Counted from the stretch's first letter, positions 41,341 through 50,536 are shown. The stretch is 64,000 nucleotides of DNA from CAZABP01 sp964483245 (GCA_964483245.1 CAZABP010000005.1:112825-176824); one strand, 5' to 3'. Notes: generated by a model from the letters alone, not told the origin. Translations and numbers: made by a program.

Positions 41341-41610
41341 ATGAGTCTCCCGAGCGCCACGCGCAAGCAGTTGATCGAGCAACACCGGGTCCACGACAAG
41401 GACACCGGGTCCCCCGAAGTGCAGATCTCCCTGCTGTCTCAGCACATCAAGGAGCTGACGCAGCACCTGCAGACGCACCCGAAGGACTACTCATCACGCC
41501 GTGGTCTCCTGACCAAGGTCAACCGCCGCAACAAGCTGCTGCGGTATCTGGAGCGCAACGAACACACGCGCTATCTGGCGATCCTGCAGAAGTTGGAGCT
41601 CCGTCGTTAG
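41341..41610 (+). CDS. rpsO: 30S ribosomal protein S15
   Basis: An 89-aa ribosomal protein S15, the normal length. It binds the three-way junction of 16S rRNA helices 20-22 and bridges to 23S rRNA. Conserved sequence: HDKDTGSPEVQISLLSQHIKELTQHLQTHPKDYSSRRGLLTKVNRRNKLLRYL. The ATG at 41341 gives the usual MSLPSATRKQLIEQ start; an upstream in-frame ATG would add 22 unrelated residues from the leader. It is followed by pnp, the widely conserved rpsO-pnp order, across a 220-bp hairpin-rich spacer. Confidence 0.98.
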   Translation: MSLPSATRKQLIEQHRVHDKDTGSPEVQISLLSQHIKELTQHLQTHPKDYSSRRGLLTKVNRRNKLLRYLERNEHTRYLAILQKLELRR

Positions 41611-41621
41611 CCATCGATCGT

Positions 41622-41805
41622 GCCGCACGGATGCGGCGCGGGCCGGCGGAGCCGCAGATCGTGATTTGAGAAGTGAGTGAATGAAGCGGCCGGGCGCCGA
41701 AGCGCCGGCCTGGGAACGGACCGTTCCCACGCGGATCCGGCAGGAGGCCGGAGCCGCAGCTCGCCCGCAGGTGCGGGCGACAGACGCCAGCGGGGTCTGC
41801 CCCGC
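41622..41805 (+). promoter_or_regulatory. Five consecutive hairpins in the rpsO-pnp spacer
   Basis: Stem-loops at 41622-41637 (GCCGCA/TGCGGC), 41688-41710 (GGCCGGGCGC/GCGCCGGCC, CGAA loop), 41711-41729 (TGGGAACGG/CCGTTCCCA), 41761-41780 (TCGCCCGCA/TGCGGGCGA) and 41790-41805 (GCGGGG/CCCCGC). None has a T-run. In E. coli the corresponding spacer carries an RNase III stem used for PNPase autoregulation; a similar processing or control region is likely here. Confidence 0.6.
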
Positions 41806-41830
41806 GGCCAGAGAGGCATGAAGAGAAGCA

Positions 41831-44677
41831 ATGACAAGAGCTAGAGACGAAGGGGCGGCGGCGGGGAAGAGTGGACCGAGCCGTCGCGGAGGCCGCGGGC
41901 GCAGCCCGCGCAAGGAGACCGAGACGACCAGCAAGACGAGCGACGCGCCGCGCGCGGAGCAGGAGCGGCGCGCACCGCGCGCTGCGGGGCAGAACGGCCC
42001 CGGCTGGGGTCCGATCCGCGTGCAGCGCGAGATCGGTGGACGCATGTTGACGCTGGAGACCGGCCGCATGGCCAAGCTCTCCGACGGCGCCTGCGTCGTC
42101 AGCTACGGCGATACGGTCGTGCTGGCGACGGCACAGAGCAGCAAGGAGCGCGAGGACATCGACTTCTTCCCGCTGACCGTCGAGTACCGCGAGAAGCCGG
42201 CCGCGGCCGGCAAGTTCCCGGGCGGGTTCTTCAAGCGCGAAGGACGCCCGACGACGAAGGAGATCCTCGGCAGCCGCGTCATCGACCGCGCCATCCGGCC
42301 GCTGTTCCCCGACGGGTTCAAGCGCGAGGTGCAGGTCCTGAGCCAGGTGCTCAGCACGGATCAGGAGACCGAGTCGGACATTCCGGCGGCGATCGCGTCG
42401 TTCGCGGCGCTCGCGCTGAGCTCGATCCCGCACCGCAAGCTGCTCGGCGCCTGCCGGATCGGACTCGTCGGCGAGAAGCTGCTGGTGAATCCGACCTGGT
42501 CGGTCGTGCAGTCGGAGCAGAACCTGCTGAGCCTGACGGTCGCCGCGCATCGCGACGCGGTCGTCATGGTCGAGGCGGGCGCGCGGCAGGTGAAAGAGGA
42601 CGTGCTGGTCGAAGCGATCGAGCTCGGCCACCGCGTCTGCCGCGAGATCGTCGAGCTGATCGAGGAGCTGGTCGCCAAGGCCGGCAAGCCGAAGCAGGAG
42701 TTCGCTGCGCCGTCGCGGGACGAACAGCTCGTGCGTGCGATCGAGAAGCAGTTCGGCAAGCGGCTGCTGTCGATCGCCGTGCACGAAGGGAACAAGCAGG
42801 AGCGCAAGGAAGCGCGCAGCGCGCTGATGGAGGAAGTCGCCGCCGCGTTCCCGGCGCCGGAGGATGCGACCGACAAGGAGACGCGCGCGCACGAGAAGCT
42901 CGTGTCAGCGATCGCCGTCGAGCTGGTCGACCGCGGTGAGCGGGAGTCGATCCTGGCGGGGCGGCGTGCCGACGGGCGCGATCTGCGGACGATCCGGCAG
43001 ATCACGATCGAGGTCGGTGTGCTGCCGAAGGTGCATGGCTCGGCGCTGTTCACGCGCGGCGAGACGCAGGCGCTGGTCGTCGCGACGCTCGGCACCGCGG
43101 ACGACGAACAGATGCTGGACGGGATCTATCCGGAGAGCCCGCGTCGCTTCCTGCTGCACTACAACTTCCCGCCGTTCAGCGTCGGCGAGGTCAAGCGCAT
43201 CGGCTCGGTCGGCCGCCGCGAGATCGGCCACGGCGCTTTGGCCGAGCGTTCGGTCGAGGGCGTGCTGCCGAAGAAGGATGCGTTCCCGTACACGATCCGG
43301 ATCACGTCCGAGATCCTCGAGTCGAACGGCTCCTCGTCGATGGCGACCGTCTGCGGCGCGACGCTGGCGTTGATGGATGCCGGCGTGCAGCTCAGCCAGC
43401 CGGTCGCAGGCGTCGCGATGGGGCTCGTCATGGAGGGGAAGCGCTACGCGATCCTCAGTGACATCCTCGGCTCCGAAGACCACTGCGGTGACATGGACTT
43501 CAAGGTCGCCGGCACCGGCAAGGGGGTCACGGCGCTGCAGATGGACATCAAGTGCGAGGGGCTGACGCGCGCAATCCTCGAGGAGGCGCTCGAGCAGGCG
43601 CGCGAAGGCCGCCTGCACGTGCTGCGCGAGATGCTGAACGTCATGCGCCGGCCGCGGGCGGAGATCTCGCCGAACGCGCCGCGGTTGATCTCGCTGAAGA
43701 TCCCGATCGACAAGATCGGTCTCGTGATCGGTCCGTCCGGCAAGATGATCCGCGGGCTCCAGGAGGAGTTCACGGTCCGCATCAACATCGAGGACGATGG
43801 GACCGTCACGGTCGCCGGCACGAACTCGGAGAAGGTGGACGCTTGCGTCCAGCGGATCCGCGACATGACCGCCGAGGTCGAAGTCGGCAAGGTCTACAAA
43901 GGCCGCGTCAGCTCGATCAAGGAATTCGGCGCGTTCGTCGAGATCCTGCCGGGGCAGGAAGGGCTGGTCCACGTGTCCGAGCTGTCGAACACGTTCCTGC
44001 GCGCGGTCACCGACGCCGTGCGGCTCGGCGACGAGATCGAGGTCAAGGTCATCGCGATCGACGACTTCGGCAAGATCAAGCTGAGCCGCCGCGCGCTGCT
44101 CGGCGAGCCGCCGGAGGGGGAAGGTGGTCCCCCGCGCGGCGAGCGGCCGGAGCGCGGTGAGCGCGGTGAGCGGGGCGAACGCTGGGAGCGCCGCGATCGC
44201 GGTGAACGCGGCGATCGTGGTGACCGTGGTGATCGCGGTGGCCGCGGTGAGCGCGGTGATCGTGGTGAGCGCGGTTGGAGCGGTGACCGTGGTGAGCGGG
44301 ATAGGGATCGGGATCGGGGTGAGCGGGATAGGGGTGAGCGGGATCGGGATCGGGATCGGGAGCGGTTCCCCGACCGGGTCCGCGACAGTGAGCGCGGTCA
44401 GGGCGAGCGTGAGCCGCGCCGTGAGCGGGGTGGTTGGGAGCGCCCGGCCGAGCCCGGGTCCGAGCCGCCCGTTCCGCCGGCCGAGCACGTCGAGCTGGTC
44501 CACGGTGTCGGCGACGGAGAGCACTACGCACCGACCCAGCACTGGCCGCCGGAGGAAGAGGAAGCCGGTGACCGCGGTGAGACCGAAGGTCCGGCGTCGC
44601 GCGGCCCCCGTGAGGGTGGCCACGATGACGAGGCGGGGCAGCGCCGCCGCCGCCGCCGGCGCCCGCGCCGCGACTGA
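41831..44677 (+). CDS. pnp: Polyribonucleotide nucleotidyltransferase (PNPase)
   Basis: A 948-aa 3'-5' phosphorolytic exoribonuclease, longer than the usual ~700. The basic N-terminal extension (about 1-58) is unusual. The two RNase PH domains follow (GPIRVQREIGGRMLTLETG onward; RRADGRDLRTIRQ onward), with the catalytic GSEDHCGDMDFKVAGTGKG and FNFPPFSVGE-type residues present. KH is at about 620-680 (IGPSGKMIRG) and S1 at about 684-755. The 190-residue tail is Arg/Gly/Asp/Glu-rich (RGERGDRGDRGDRGG, then RDRDRDRGERDRGERDRDRDRE) and ends in an Arg block. It looks like an RNA-binding or condensate-forming tail. Part of it is encoded by GGGATC hexamer repeats. Confidence 0.97.
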   Translation: MTRARDEGAAAGKSGPSRRGGRGRSPRKETETTSKTSDAPRAEQERRAPRAAGQNGPGWGPIRVQREIGGRMLTLETGRMAKLSDGACVVSYGDTVVLATAQSSKEREDIDFFPLTVEYREKPAAAGKFPGGFFKREGRPTTKEILGSRVIDRAIRPLFPDGFKREVQVLSQVLSTDQETESDIPAAIASFAALALSSIPHRKLLGACRIGLVGEKLLVNPTWSVVQSEQNLLSLTVAAHRDAVVMVEAGARQVKEDVLVEAIELGHRVCREIVELIEELVAKAGKPKQEFAAPSRDEQLVRAIEKQFGKRLLSIAVHEGNKQERKEARSALMEEVAAAFPAPEDATDKETRAHEKLVSAIAVELVDRGERESILAGRRADGRDLRTIRQITIEVGVLPKVHGSALFTRGETQALVVATLGTADDEQMLDGIYPESPRRFLLHYNFPPFSVGEVKRIGSVGRREIGHGALAERSVEGVLPKKDAFPYTIRITSEILESNGSSSMATVCGATLALMDAGVQLSQPVAGVAMGLVMEGKRYAILSDILGSEDHCGDMDFKVAGTGKGVTALQMDIKCEGLTRAILEEALEQAREGRLHVLREMLNVMRRPRAEISPNAPRLISLKIPIDKIGLVIGPSGKMIRGLQEEFTVRINIEDDGTVTVAGTNSEKVDACVQRIRDMTAEVEVGKVYKGRVSSIKEFGAFVEILPGQEGLVHVSELSNTFLRAVTDAVRLGDEIEVKVIAIDDFGKIKLSRRALLGEPPEGEGGPPRGERPERGERGERGERWERRDRGERGDRGDRGDRGGRGERGDRGERGWSGDRGERDRDRDRGERDRGERDRDRDRERFPDRVRDSERGQGEREPRRERGGWERPAEPGSEPPVPPAEHVELVHGVGDGEHYAPTQHWPPEEEEAGDRGETEGPASRGPREGGHDDEAGQRRRRRRRPRRD
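44298..44362 (+). repeat. GGGATC hexamer array inside the pnp coding tail
   Basis: Units GGGATA/GGGATC/GGGGTGAGC recur in frame and encode alternating RD and GE residues. The unit is the reverse complement of the GATCCC/CCCGAT arrays found between genes. Preceding sequence from about 44150 is a 9-12 bp GCGGTGA-type repeat. Confidence 0.8.
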
Positions 44678-44694
44678 ACCGGATCCTGCTCCGC

Positions 44695-44793
44695 ATGGCT
44701 GTTGATGGGGCTGTTTCGCCAGCCCGGGCCACGAACCCATCGGCCTTCCAGGCCGCTCGACGTGGCGAATAAGCGGCATCAACAGCCATTTTC
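44695..44793 (+). terminator. Large nested hairpin after pnp (probable terminator)
   Basis: Perfect 13-bp arms ATGGCTGTTGATG (44695-44707) and CATCAACAGCCAT (44777-44789) enclose a second stem TTCGCCA (44715-44721)/TGGCGAA (44763-44769), separated from the first by 7-nt strands on both sides. Inside is a GGCCT/AGGCC hairpin. TTTT follows the outer arm. Position 17 bp after the pnp stop fits a terminator. Confidence 0.6.
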
Positions 44794-44851
44794 AGCAGCA
44801 TCTTGAGTTGGAGGAGCTCCCCTGGCGAAATCTCCGCCGGTGGCGAATTCC

Positions 44852-47800
44852 ATGCACGCCCTGGCGCTCGGCTCGGCCTTCGTTGCCGGGCTCCTGCTTC
44901 CGGCTCAGGAGTCTGCGCCCGCCACGCCGAAGCAACCCTCCGCACGTAGCACGCCACTTCCGTCGGCGTTCCGGTTCGACGGCGATCTCGCCGAGTGGAG
45001 TGCGCCGCCCGATCTGGTGCTCGACCAGCCGGGGCAGATCTGGCGGCATTCGCGCGCGGGGGACTGGCTCGGCCCGGACGACCTGTCGGCGCAGTTCTGG
45101 GTGCGCCACGACGTGGCGCACCTGTACGTCGCCGGCCGGATCCGCGACGACAGTCTGGTCACCGGCTCACCGGTGCAGCCGTGGGAATCGGCGGATGCGG
45201 TCGAGTTGTTCTTCGACTTCGATCTGCACGACGACGCCGGAGTCGAAGGGCAACGGCGGTTCGACAGCGACGACCTGCAGCTGTTCCTGATGCCGCTGTC
45301 GGTGACGCGCCCGTGGGGTGCGGTCGACTTCGTCAGCGCGCGTGCCGAGGGGCGCGAGGCGCGGCCGAATCCGTTCGGGATGAGCGGGATCCGCGTCCTG
45401 CACCGCGTGCTCGACGGGGTGGGCTACTCGTTCGAAGCGATCCTGCCGCTGCACAACTTCCCGGCCCTGGTGCCGGGCACCGAGATGATCGGGTTCCACG
45501 TCGCGATCGACGACTGGGATCGCGGGCGCGAGCGCTACCAGTACATGACCTGGAGCGGGCAGAACTCGGTCGACGATACGCGCTATCTCGGGCGCCTGCA
45601 TGCCGACGAAGGGGGGTTCCTCGCGGATCCGCGTGCGCGCGGCCGCTCGTGGCTGACGTCACTGGCCGACTACACGCCGTTCGTGCTCGTGCCATGCCTG
45701 GTCGGCGCGCTGGTCTGGCTGCTGGTGCGTGGCTGGCGCTCGGCGCAACGGCAGGTGCCGGCGCTGCGCAACATCGGCCGCGTGCTGGCGATCGCGCTGT
45801 TCCTGACCGGCCTGCTGCTGCCCGGTTTCGTGCTGGGTCTGCGCGAGAGCAGCCATGCGGCGCAGTGCCGCGATGTCGTCAGCGCGCTGCAGGCGGACAT
45901 CCCCAAGATGCAACGCGGCACGCTCGCCAGCTACACCGGACAGCCACGCGACCGCGCGCTGGTCGCGCTGCTGGGTGGCGGCCAGGTCGAACGCAAGCGC
46001 TCGTTCGAGCATCGGTTCCTGACCGACCTGATCGACCCGGCGGCGCCGGTGTTCGGCGGGGGACGCAAGATCTACCCGGCTGCGTTCGACCGCTTCCCGG
46101 TGCAGCCGTACTGGGTGCCGCTGCCGCTCGAGCAGGGGCAGCGGTTGGAGCTCGGCAGTGCCCTCGTGCCCGGTTACCTCGCGGTCGTGATCTCGCTGCC
46201 GGCTGGCGCGGTCCCCGCACCGGCGGCCTCGGCGCCGGCGCCGCGGGTGCGCGTCGTGTTCGGTGGCAGCGGCAGCGCCGGGCCGAGCACGACGCAGGAC
46301 GTCGACTTCACGGCGCCGCTCGAGTCGGCCAGCGCGTTCAACCAGGCGCGGCGCACGATGACGTTCGAACGTGTCGCCGTGCCGCCCGGGGTCTCGTCGA
46401 TCACGCTGACGGCGCTGCGCGGAGACGAGATGCAGCTGGTCGGCCTGACGAGCTGGCCGGAAGCAGGTGGGGCGCCGCGGCCACTGCCGCTGGGACAGAC
46501 GGCGCTCGGCGGCATCCGCACCGATCTGCGCGCCGGGCATCCGGAGGACGCCGGCGTCGAGCTGTATCCCGGCTCGGCGGAGAGCCGCGAACGCGTCGTC
46601 CCGCTCGCGCGGGATCACGCGACTGCATACCAGAAGCTCTGGTTGATCTACCGAGCGCGGTTCCCGGCGCGCGGCGGTGTGCCGCTCGAGCTCGCGCCCG
46701 GCACCGAGGTCGCCAAGGTCACGATCACGTTCCGCGGCAACGAGCCCGAGCGCGTCGTCTCGTTCGAGCATCAGAGCTCGGTGCTGTTCGAGATGGTCCG
46801 CTACAACGCCGTCGACGCGCCGCAGGACGAATCGACCAGCATCGCGTTCCGCTGGGAGGACCAGGAGCAGGAGCCGCGGATCAACCTGATCCGTGAGATC
46901 GACCTGCCGGAAGGTGCGGTCGTCGACGCGCTGCGGTTCGAGAACACCGGTCCGTACGAGATCCGGTTCCGCTCGGCGGTGTTCGGGCTCGCGCAGGACG
47001 AGATCCCGTTCGATCTGACCGATTCGCCGCTCGAGCTGGTCGACCGTGGCCGCCGCGTGGCGCTGAAGGGCACGCACCTGCAGGCGCTGCAGCCGGCCGG
47101 GTTCACGGTCTACCGCGATGGTCGTCTGATCGAATCGACGCTGACCGGTGCGGCGCGGATCGACCGCGCGGTGCTGCCGCGCGCCGTCGCGCGTGGGCTG
47201 CGGCCCGAACAGCCGCTGCTGCTGCACAACGCCAGCGGCGATGCGCGCAGCTACGAGGCATACCTGACGCTGCCGGGCGAAGGCACGGCCGGCGCGGTGC
47301 TGCATGTCTCGATCGACGACCCCGAACACGGCGTGGTCGCGCGCCGGCTGACGTTGGTTGCGTTCGGCTGCTGCCTGCTGTCGGCGCCGGTGCTGCTGCT
47401 GCTGCTCGCGGAGCTGATCGTCGCGATCCGCAACCTGCGCCTGCGGCTGTTGACCGTGCTCGGCGTGGCGACGCTGACGCCGCTCGCCGTGCTGTCCCTC
47501 GTGCTGGTGCAGGTGCTCGAGACCCGGCACGAGAACGAAGTGCGCGGGAACCTGACGACCGCACTCGGCACCGCGAGCCGGCAGCTGCGCGAGCGGCAGG
47601 AGCAGATCGGGGTCGCCGCCGAGAGCTGGCACCCCGCGCTGCTGGCCGAGATCGAAGGGCTGCGCGGCAGCGTCGATCCCAAGCGACTCGAAGCCGCGCG
47701 AGCACGCATCGAGAAGCTGCTGCAGAGCCAGCTGCCGCCGGATTGGCAGAGTGGCTATCTGCGGTTCGAGGCGGTGCCGACGCCGGGCGCGGTCGCGCCG

Positions 47801-50536
47801 ACGCTGACGGTTGCGCACGGGGATCCTTCGCTGTGGGCGTTCGAGACGCAGCTCCGGCCACGTCCGGCCGGGCTGTATTTCTCATGGGGCGTGCCGGTGC
47901 TGGGGGTCTACGTCGAGAAGACGGTGGCGCGTTGGAACTGCCGGCTGTCGGTCATGCGGCGGTTCGACGAGTCGGTGCTGACTGGACTGGCGCCGAACCA
48001 CGCGACGCTGTTGACCGACCTGCGCGGCTATCCGCTGGTCGCGGTCGGCGGTCCGTCGCTCGGCAGTGCCGAGCTGCTCGACGATGCAGTCCGGCCGGCG
48101 GCGCTCGACGAGCGACGCGCCGCGGTCGCGCAGATCCTGGACGGCGGGCAGCCGTTCGTCGGCCTGCACCGCGGCGGCACGCGTGGGCTGATTGCGACCT
48201 ACGAGCTGCAGAAGGACCGCCACGATTCGCCGCGCGCACTGCTCGGCGTCGTCGACGTCGACCTCGGACCGCAGCTGCCGCTGCCGTTCGGCTCGGTGCC
48301 TCTGCGCGGCTTCTTCGTCGCCGGCGCCGGGGTGTTGATCCTGCTGTCGGTGTTCCTGTCGTTCTACGTCGCGACGCGCGTCAGCCGGCCGATCGAACGT
48401 CTCGAGCGCGGCGCGCGCGCGCTCAGTGCCGGCGTGCTCGACGTCCGGGTCCCGGTCGAGGAAGGTGGGGAGATCGGGCGGCTGACGGCGACGTTCAACC
48501 AGATGGCGCAAGGGCTGCGCGAGCGGATCCACGACCTGCACTCGCTGAACCGCGGCATCGTCGACCTGACGTCGCGGCTCGACGTCAAGGAGGTCGTCGC
48601 CAGCGCGCGTGCGTTCTGCGCGCGGCACAGTCCGGCGGACGCCGTGCGCGTGCTGCTGCGCGAACGGGAACGCGTCGAGCTGGTCGGGCACGGCCAGCTC
48701 GATCCGCAGCTGGTGGAGCTGCGCGCGATCCTGCGTGCGACCGGCCCGTTCAGCATGCGGTTCGCCGAGGGTTCAGCGCTCGCCGCGGCCTGTCCTGGCC
48801 ATCGCAGCGCAGTCGGACTGCCGCTGCTGCTCGGTGGCCGCACGACCGGCGCGATCCTGTTGCTGTTCGAGAATCCGATTCCGGCGCCGGTCAACCTGGA
48901 TCTGCTGGCGACGGTGGCAGCACAGACCGCGGCGACGCTCGAGAACGCGCGCCTGTACCGCCACGCGGTCGAAGACGTCGAGACCGGCGCGCTGTTGCCG
49001 GAGCCGTTCCGCCGCCTGGCGGAGCGGGAGGTCGCCGCCGCCGAGGCGAAAGGGCAGAGCGTTGCGCTGTTGCGGCTGCGGATCGCCGGCCACACGAGTC
49101 TCGCCGCCGACCTCGGTGCGCCCGGCTGGGAACGCTTCCTCGAGCGGTTCGTCGCGTTCCTGCGGCAGACGCTGCCGCCGGACGCGCAGATCTGCCGCGC
49201 CGAGCACGACGACCTGCAGCTGCTGCTGCCGGCGCACGGCAAGACCGAAGCGCTCGCGGCGGTCAGCACGATCCTGGCGCGCGTCGGCGACGTTGAGCTC
49301 GGCCTGCCGCAGGCGGCGCTGCCGCTGCAGCTCGAGCACGCCGAGGCGGTCTATCCGGCCGAGGCGGCGAGCGCTGAGTTCCTGTTCCACGCGCTCGGCG
49401 GCACCGCCGAAGAACGCGCGCCGGCAGCGTCGCTGCGGCGCCGGCTGCAGAACCTGCGGGACAGCGGCATCGTGCTCAGCAGCCCGCCGATGCAGGCGGT
49501 CCTGCGCACGCTCGAGCGCGTGGCGCCGTCCGAGCTGACCGTGCTGCTCGAAGGGGAGACCGGCACCGGCAAGGAGGTGCTCGCCGATCTCGTGCACGCC
49601 TGGAGCCGGCGGGCGGCGGGTCCGCTGGTGAAGGTGCACTGCGCCGCGCTGACCGAGACGCTGCTGCAGTCGGAGCTGTTCGGCCACGAGAAGGGGGCGT
49701 TCACCGGCGCCATCGCGCGCAAGCAGGGACGCTTCGAGCTCGCGCACGGCGGCACGATCTTCCTCGACGAGGTCGGCGAGATCTCGCTCGACATGCAGGT
49801 CAAGCTGCTGCGCGTGCTGCAGCAGCGTGAAGTCGAACGCGTCGGCGGTAGCGAGCCGGTCCCGGTCGACGTCCGTGTCGTCGCCGCCACCAACCGCGAG
49901 CTGCGCGCGATGGTCGCCGCCGGGACGTTCCGCGAAGACCTGTACTACCGCCTGCTCGGGGTCGCCGTGCAGGTGCCGCCGTTGCGCGAACGCCGGCAGG
50001 AGATCCCGGAGCTGGTCGAGGCGTTCCGCCGCGAGGCGGTCGCGGCCGGCCACACGCGCGTGGTCGGGTTCAGCGCCGAGGCGCTCGACGAGCTGTACCG
50101 GCGCGACTGGCCGGGAAACGTGCGCGAGCTGCGCAACCTCGTGTTCCGGGCGATGGTGCTGGCGACCGGCGACCTGGTGAAACGCTCCGACCTGCTGGGA
50201 ACCGCCCCGGAAGTCGACGAGGCCGCAGCGGTCACGAACGGCAGCGGTCGGGATCGGTCCCTGGACGAGCCCAACGCGGCCGCCCCCGCCGCCCCAGCCG
50301 AACCGACGGTGCTCGTGCCTGCCGAGCTCCCGGCGCGGCTGCGCCGGCTGCACGCGCTGCTCGAGTCCCGCGGCCAGCTCTCGACGCAGGACTACGTCAT
50401 CGAGGCAGGGGTCAGCCCGCGGACGGGGCTGCGCGACCTGAACCAGCTCGTTGCGCTCGGGTTCGCGCAGCGGGTGGGCACCCGCAGGGGCGCGCGCTAT
50501 CGGCGGCAGGGCGCGGCGAATTCGGATGGCGAATGA
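44852..50536 (+). CDS. Membrane-anchored sigma-54 activator with CBM9-like sensor, HAMP, GAF, degenerate GGDEF and AAA+
   Basis: A 1,894-aa one-component regulator. Signal peptide 1-19; CBM9/DOMON-like domain about 36-250 (FRFDGDLAEWS ... HLYVAGRIRDDSL ... ADAVELFFDFDL). Membrane helices lie near 270-293, 309-333, 834-862, 866-890 and 1150-1174, with two large periplasmic regions between. HAMP is about 1174-1226 and GAF about 1230-1370. A GGDEF-fold segment (1376-1512) has its signature replaced (AEHDD). The sigma-54 AAA+ module is about 1530-1777 with GETGTGKE (1568), the GAFTGA loop (1615), GGTIFLDEVGE and PGNVRELRNL. The C-terminus (1823-1890) looks winged-helix, not Fis. It would sense a surface ligand and activate sigma-54 polymerase. 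The ATG at 44852 is preferred; GTG 44840 adds four residues. Confidence 0.88.
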   Translation: MHALALGSAFVAGLLLPAQESAPATPKQPSARSTPLPSAFRFDGDLAEWSAPPDLVLDQPGQIWRHSRAGDWLGPDDLSAQFWVRHDVAHLYVAGRIRDDSLVTGSPVQPWESADAVELFFDFDLHDDAGVEGQRRFDSDDLQLFLMPLSVTRPWGAVDFVSARAEGREARPNPFGMSGIRVLHRVLDGVGYSFEAILPLHNFPALVPGTEMIGFHVAIDDWDRGRERYQYMTWSGQNSVDDTRYLGRLHADEGGFLADPRARGRSWLTSLADYTPFVLVPCLVGALVWLLVRGWRSAQRQVPALRNIGRVLAIALFLTGLLLPGFVLGLRESSHAAQCRDVVSALQADIPKMQRGTLASYTGQPRDRALVALLGGGQVERKRSFEHRFLTDLIDPAAPVFGGGRKIYPAAFDRFPVQPYWVPLPLEQGQRLELGSALVPGYLAVVISLPAGAVPAPAASAPAPRVRVVFGGSGSAGPSTTQDVDFTAPLESASAFNQARRTMTFERVAVPPGVSSITLTALRGDEMQLVGLTSWPEAGGAPRPLPLGQTALGGIRTDLRAGHPEDAGVELYPGSAESRERVVPLARDHATAYQKLWLIYRARFPARGGVPLELAPGTEVAKVTITFRGNEPERVVSFEHQSSVLFEMVRYNAVDAPQDESTSIAFRWEDQEQEPRINLIREIDLPEGAVVDALRFENTGPYEIRFRSAVFGLAQDEIPFDLTDSPLELVDRGRRVALKGTHLQALQPAGFTVYRDGRLIESTLTGAARIDRAVLPRAVARGLRPEQPLLLHNASGDARSYEAYLTLPGEGTAGAVLHVSIDDPEHGVVARRLTLVAFGCCLLSAPVLLLLLAELIVAIRNLRLRLLTVLGVATLTPLAVLSLVLVQVLETRHENEVRGNLTTALGTASRQLRERQEQIGVAAESWHPALLAEIEGLRGSVDPKRLEAARARIEKLLQSQLPPDWQSGYLRFEAVPTPGAVAPTLTVAHGDPSLWAFETQLRPRPAGLYFSWGVPVLGVYVEKTVARWNCRLSVMRRFDESVLTGLAPNHATLLTDLRGYPLVAVGGPSLGSAELLDDAVRPAALDERRAAVAQILDGGQPFVGLHRGGTRGLIATYELQKDRHDSPRALLGVVDVDLGPQLPLPFGSVPLRGFFVAGAGVLILLSVFLSFYVATRVSRPIERLERGARALSAGVLDVRVPVEEGGEIGRLTATFNQMAQGLRERIHDLHSLNRGIVDLTSRLDVKEVVASARAFCARHSPADAVRVLLRERERVELVGHGQLDPQLVELRAILRATGPFSMRFAEGSALAAACPGHRSAVGLPLLLGGRTTGAILLLFENPIPAPVNLDLLATVAAQTAATLENARLYRHAVEDVETGALLPEPFRRLAEREVAAAEAKGQSVALLRLRIAGHTSLAADLGAPGWERFLERFVAFLRQTLPPDAQICRAEHDDLQLLLPAHGKTEALAAVSTILARVGDVELGLPQAALPLQLEHAEAVYPAEAASAEFLFHALGGTAEERAPAASLRRRLQNLRDSGIVLSSPPMQAVLRTLERVAPSELTVLLEGETGTGKEVLADLVHAWSRRAAGPLVKVHCAALTETLLQSELFGHEKGAFTGAIARKQGRFELAHGGTIFLDEVGEISLDMQVKLLRVLQQREVERVGGSEPVPVDVRVVAATNRELRAMVAAGTFREDLYYRLLGVAVQVPPLRERRQEIPELVEAFRREAVAAGHTRVVGFSAEALDELYRRDWPGNVRELRNLVFRAMVLATGDLVKRSDLLGTAPEVDEAAAVTNGSGRDRSLDEPNAAAPAAPAEPTVLVPAELPARLRRLHALLESRGQLSTQDYVIEAGVSPRTGLRDLNQLVALGFAQRVGTRRGARYRRQGAANSDGE

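Noticed and set aside
44763..44778. Sigma-54 promoter upstream of the activator gene
   Set aside because: TGGCGAATAAGCGGCA has GG-N10-GC spacing but lacks CAC at -24 and TT at -12, so it is not convincing.
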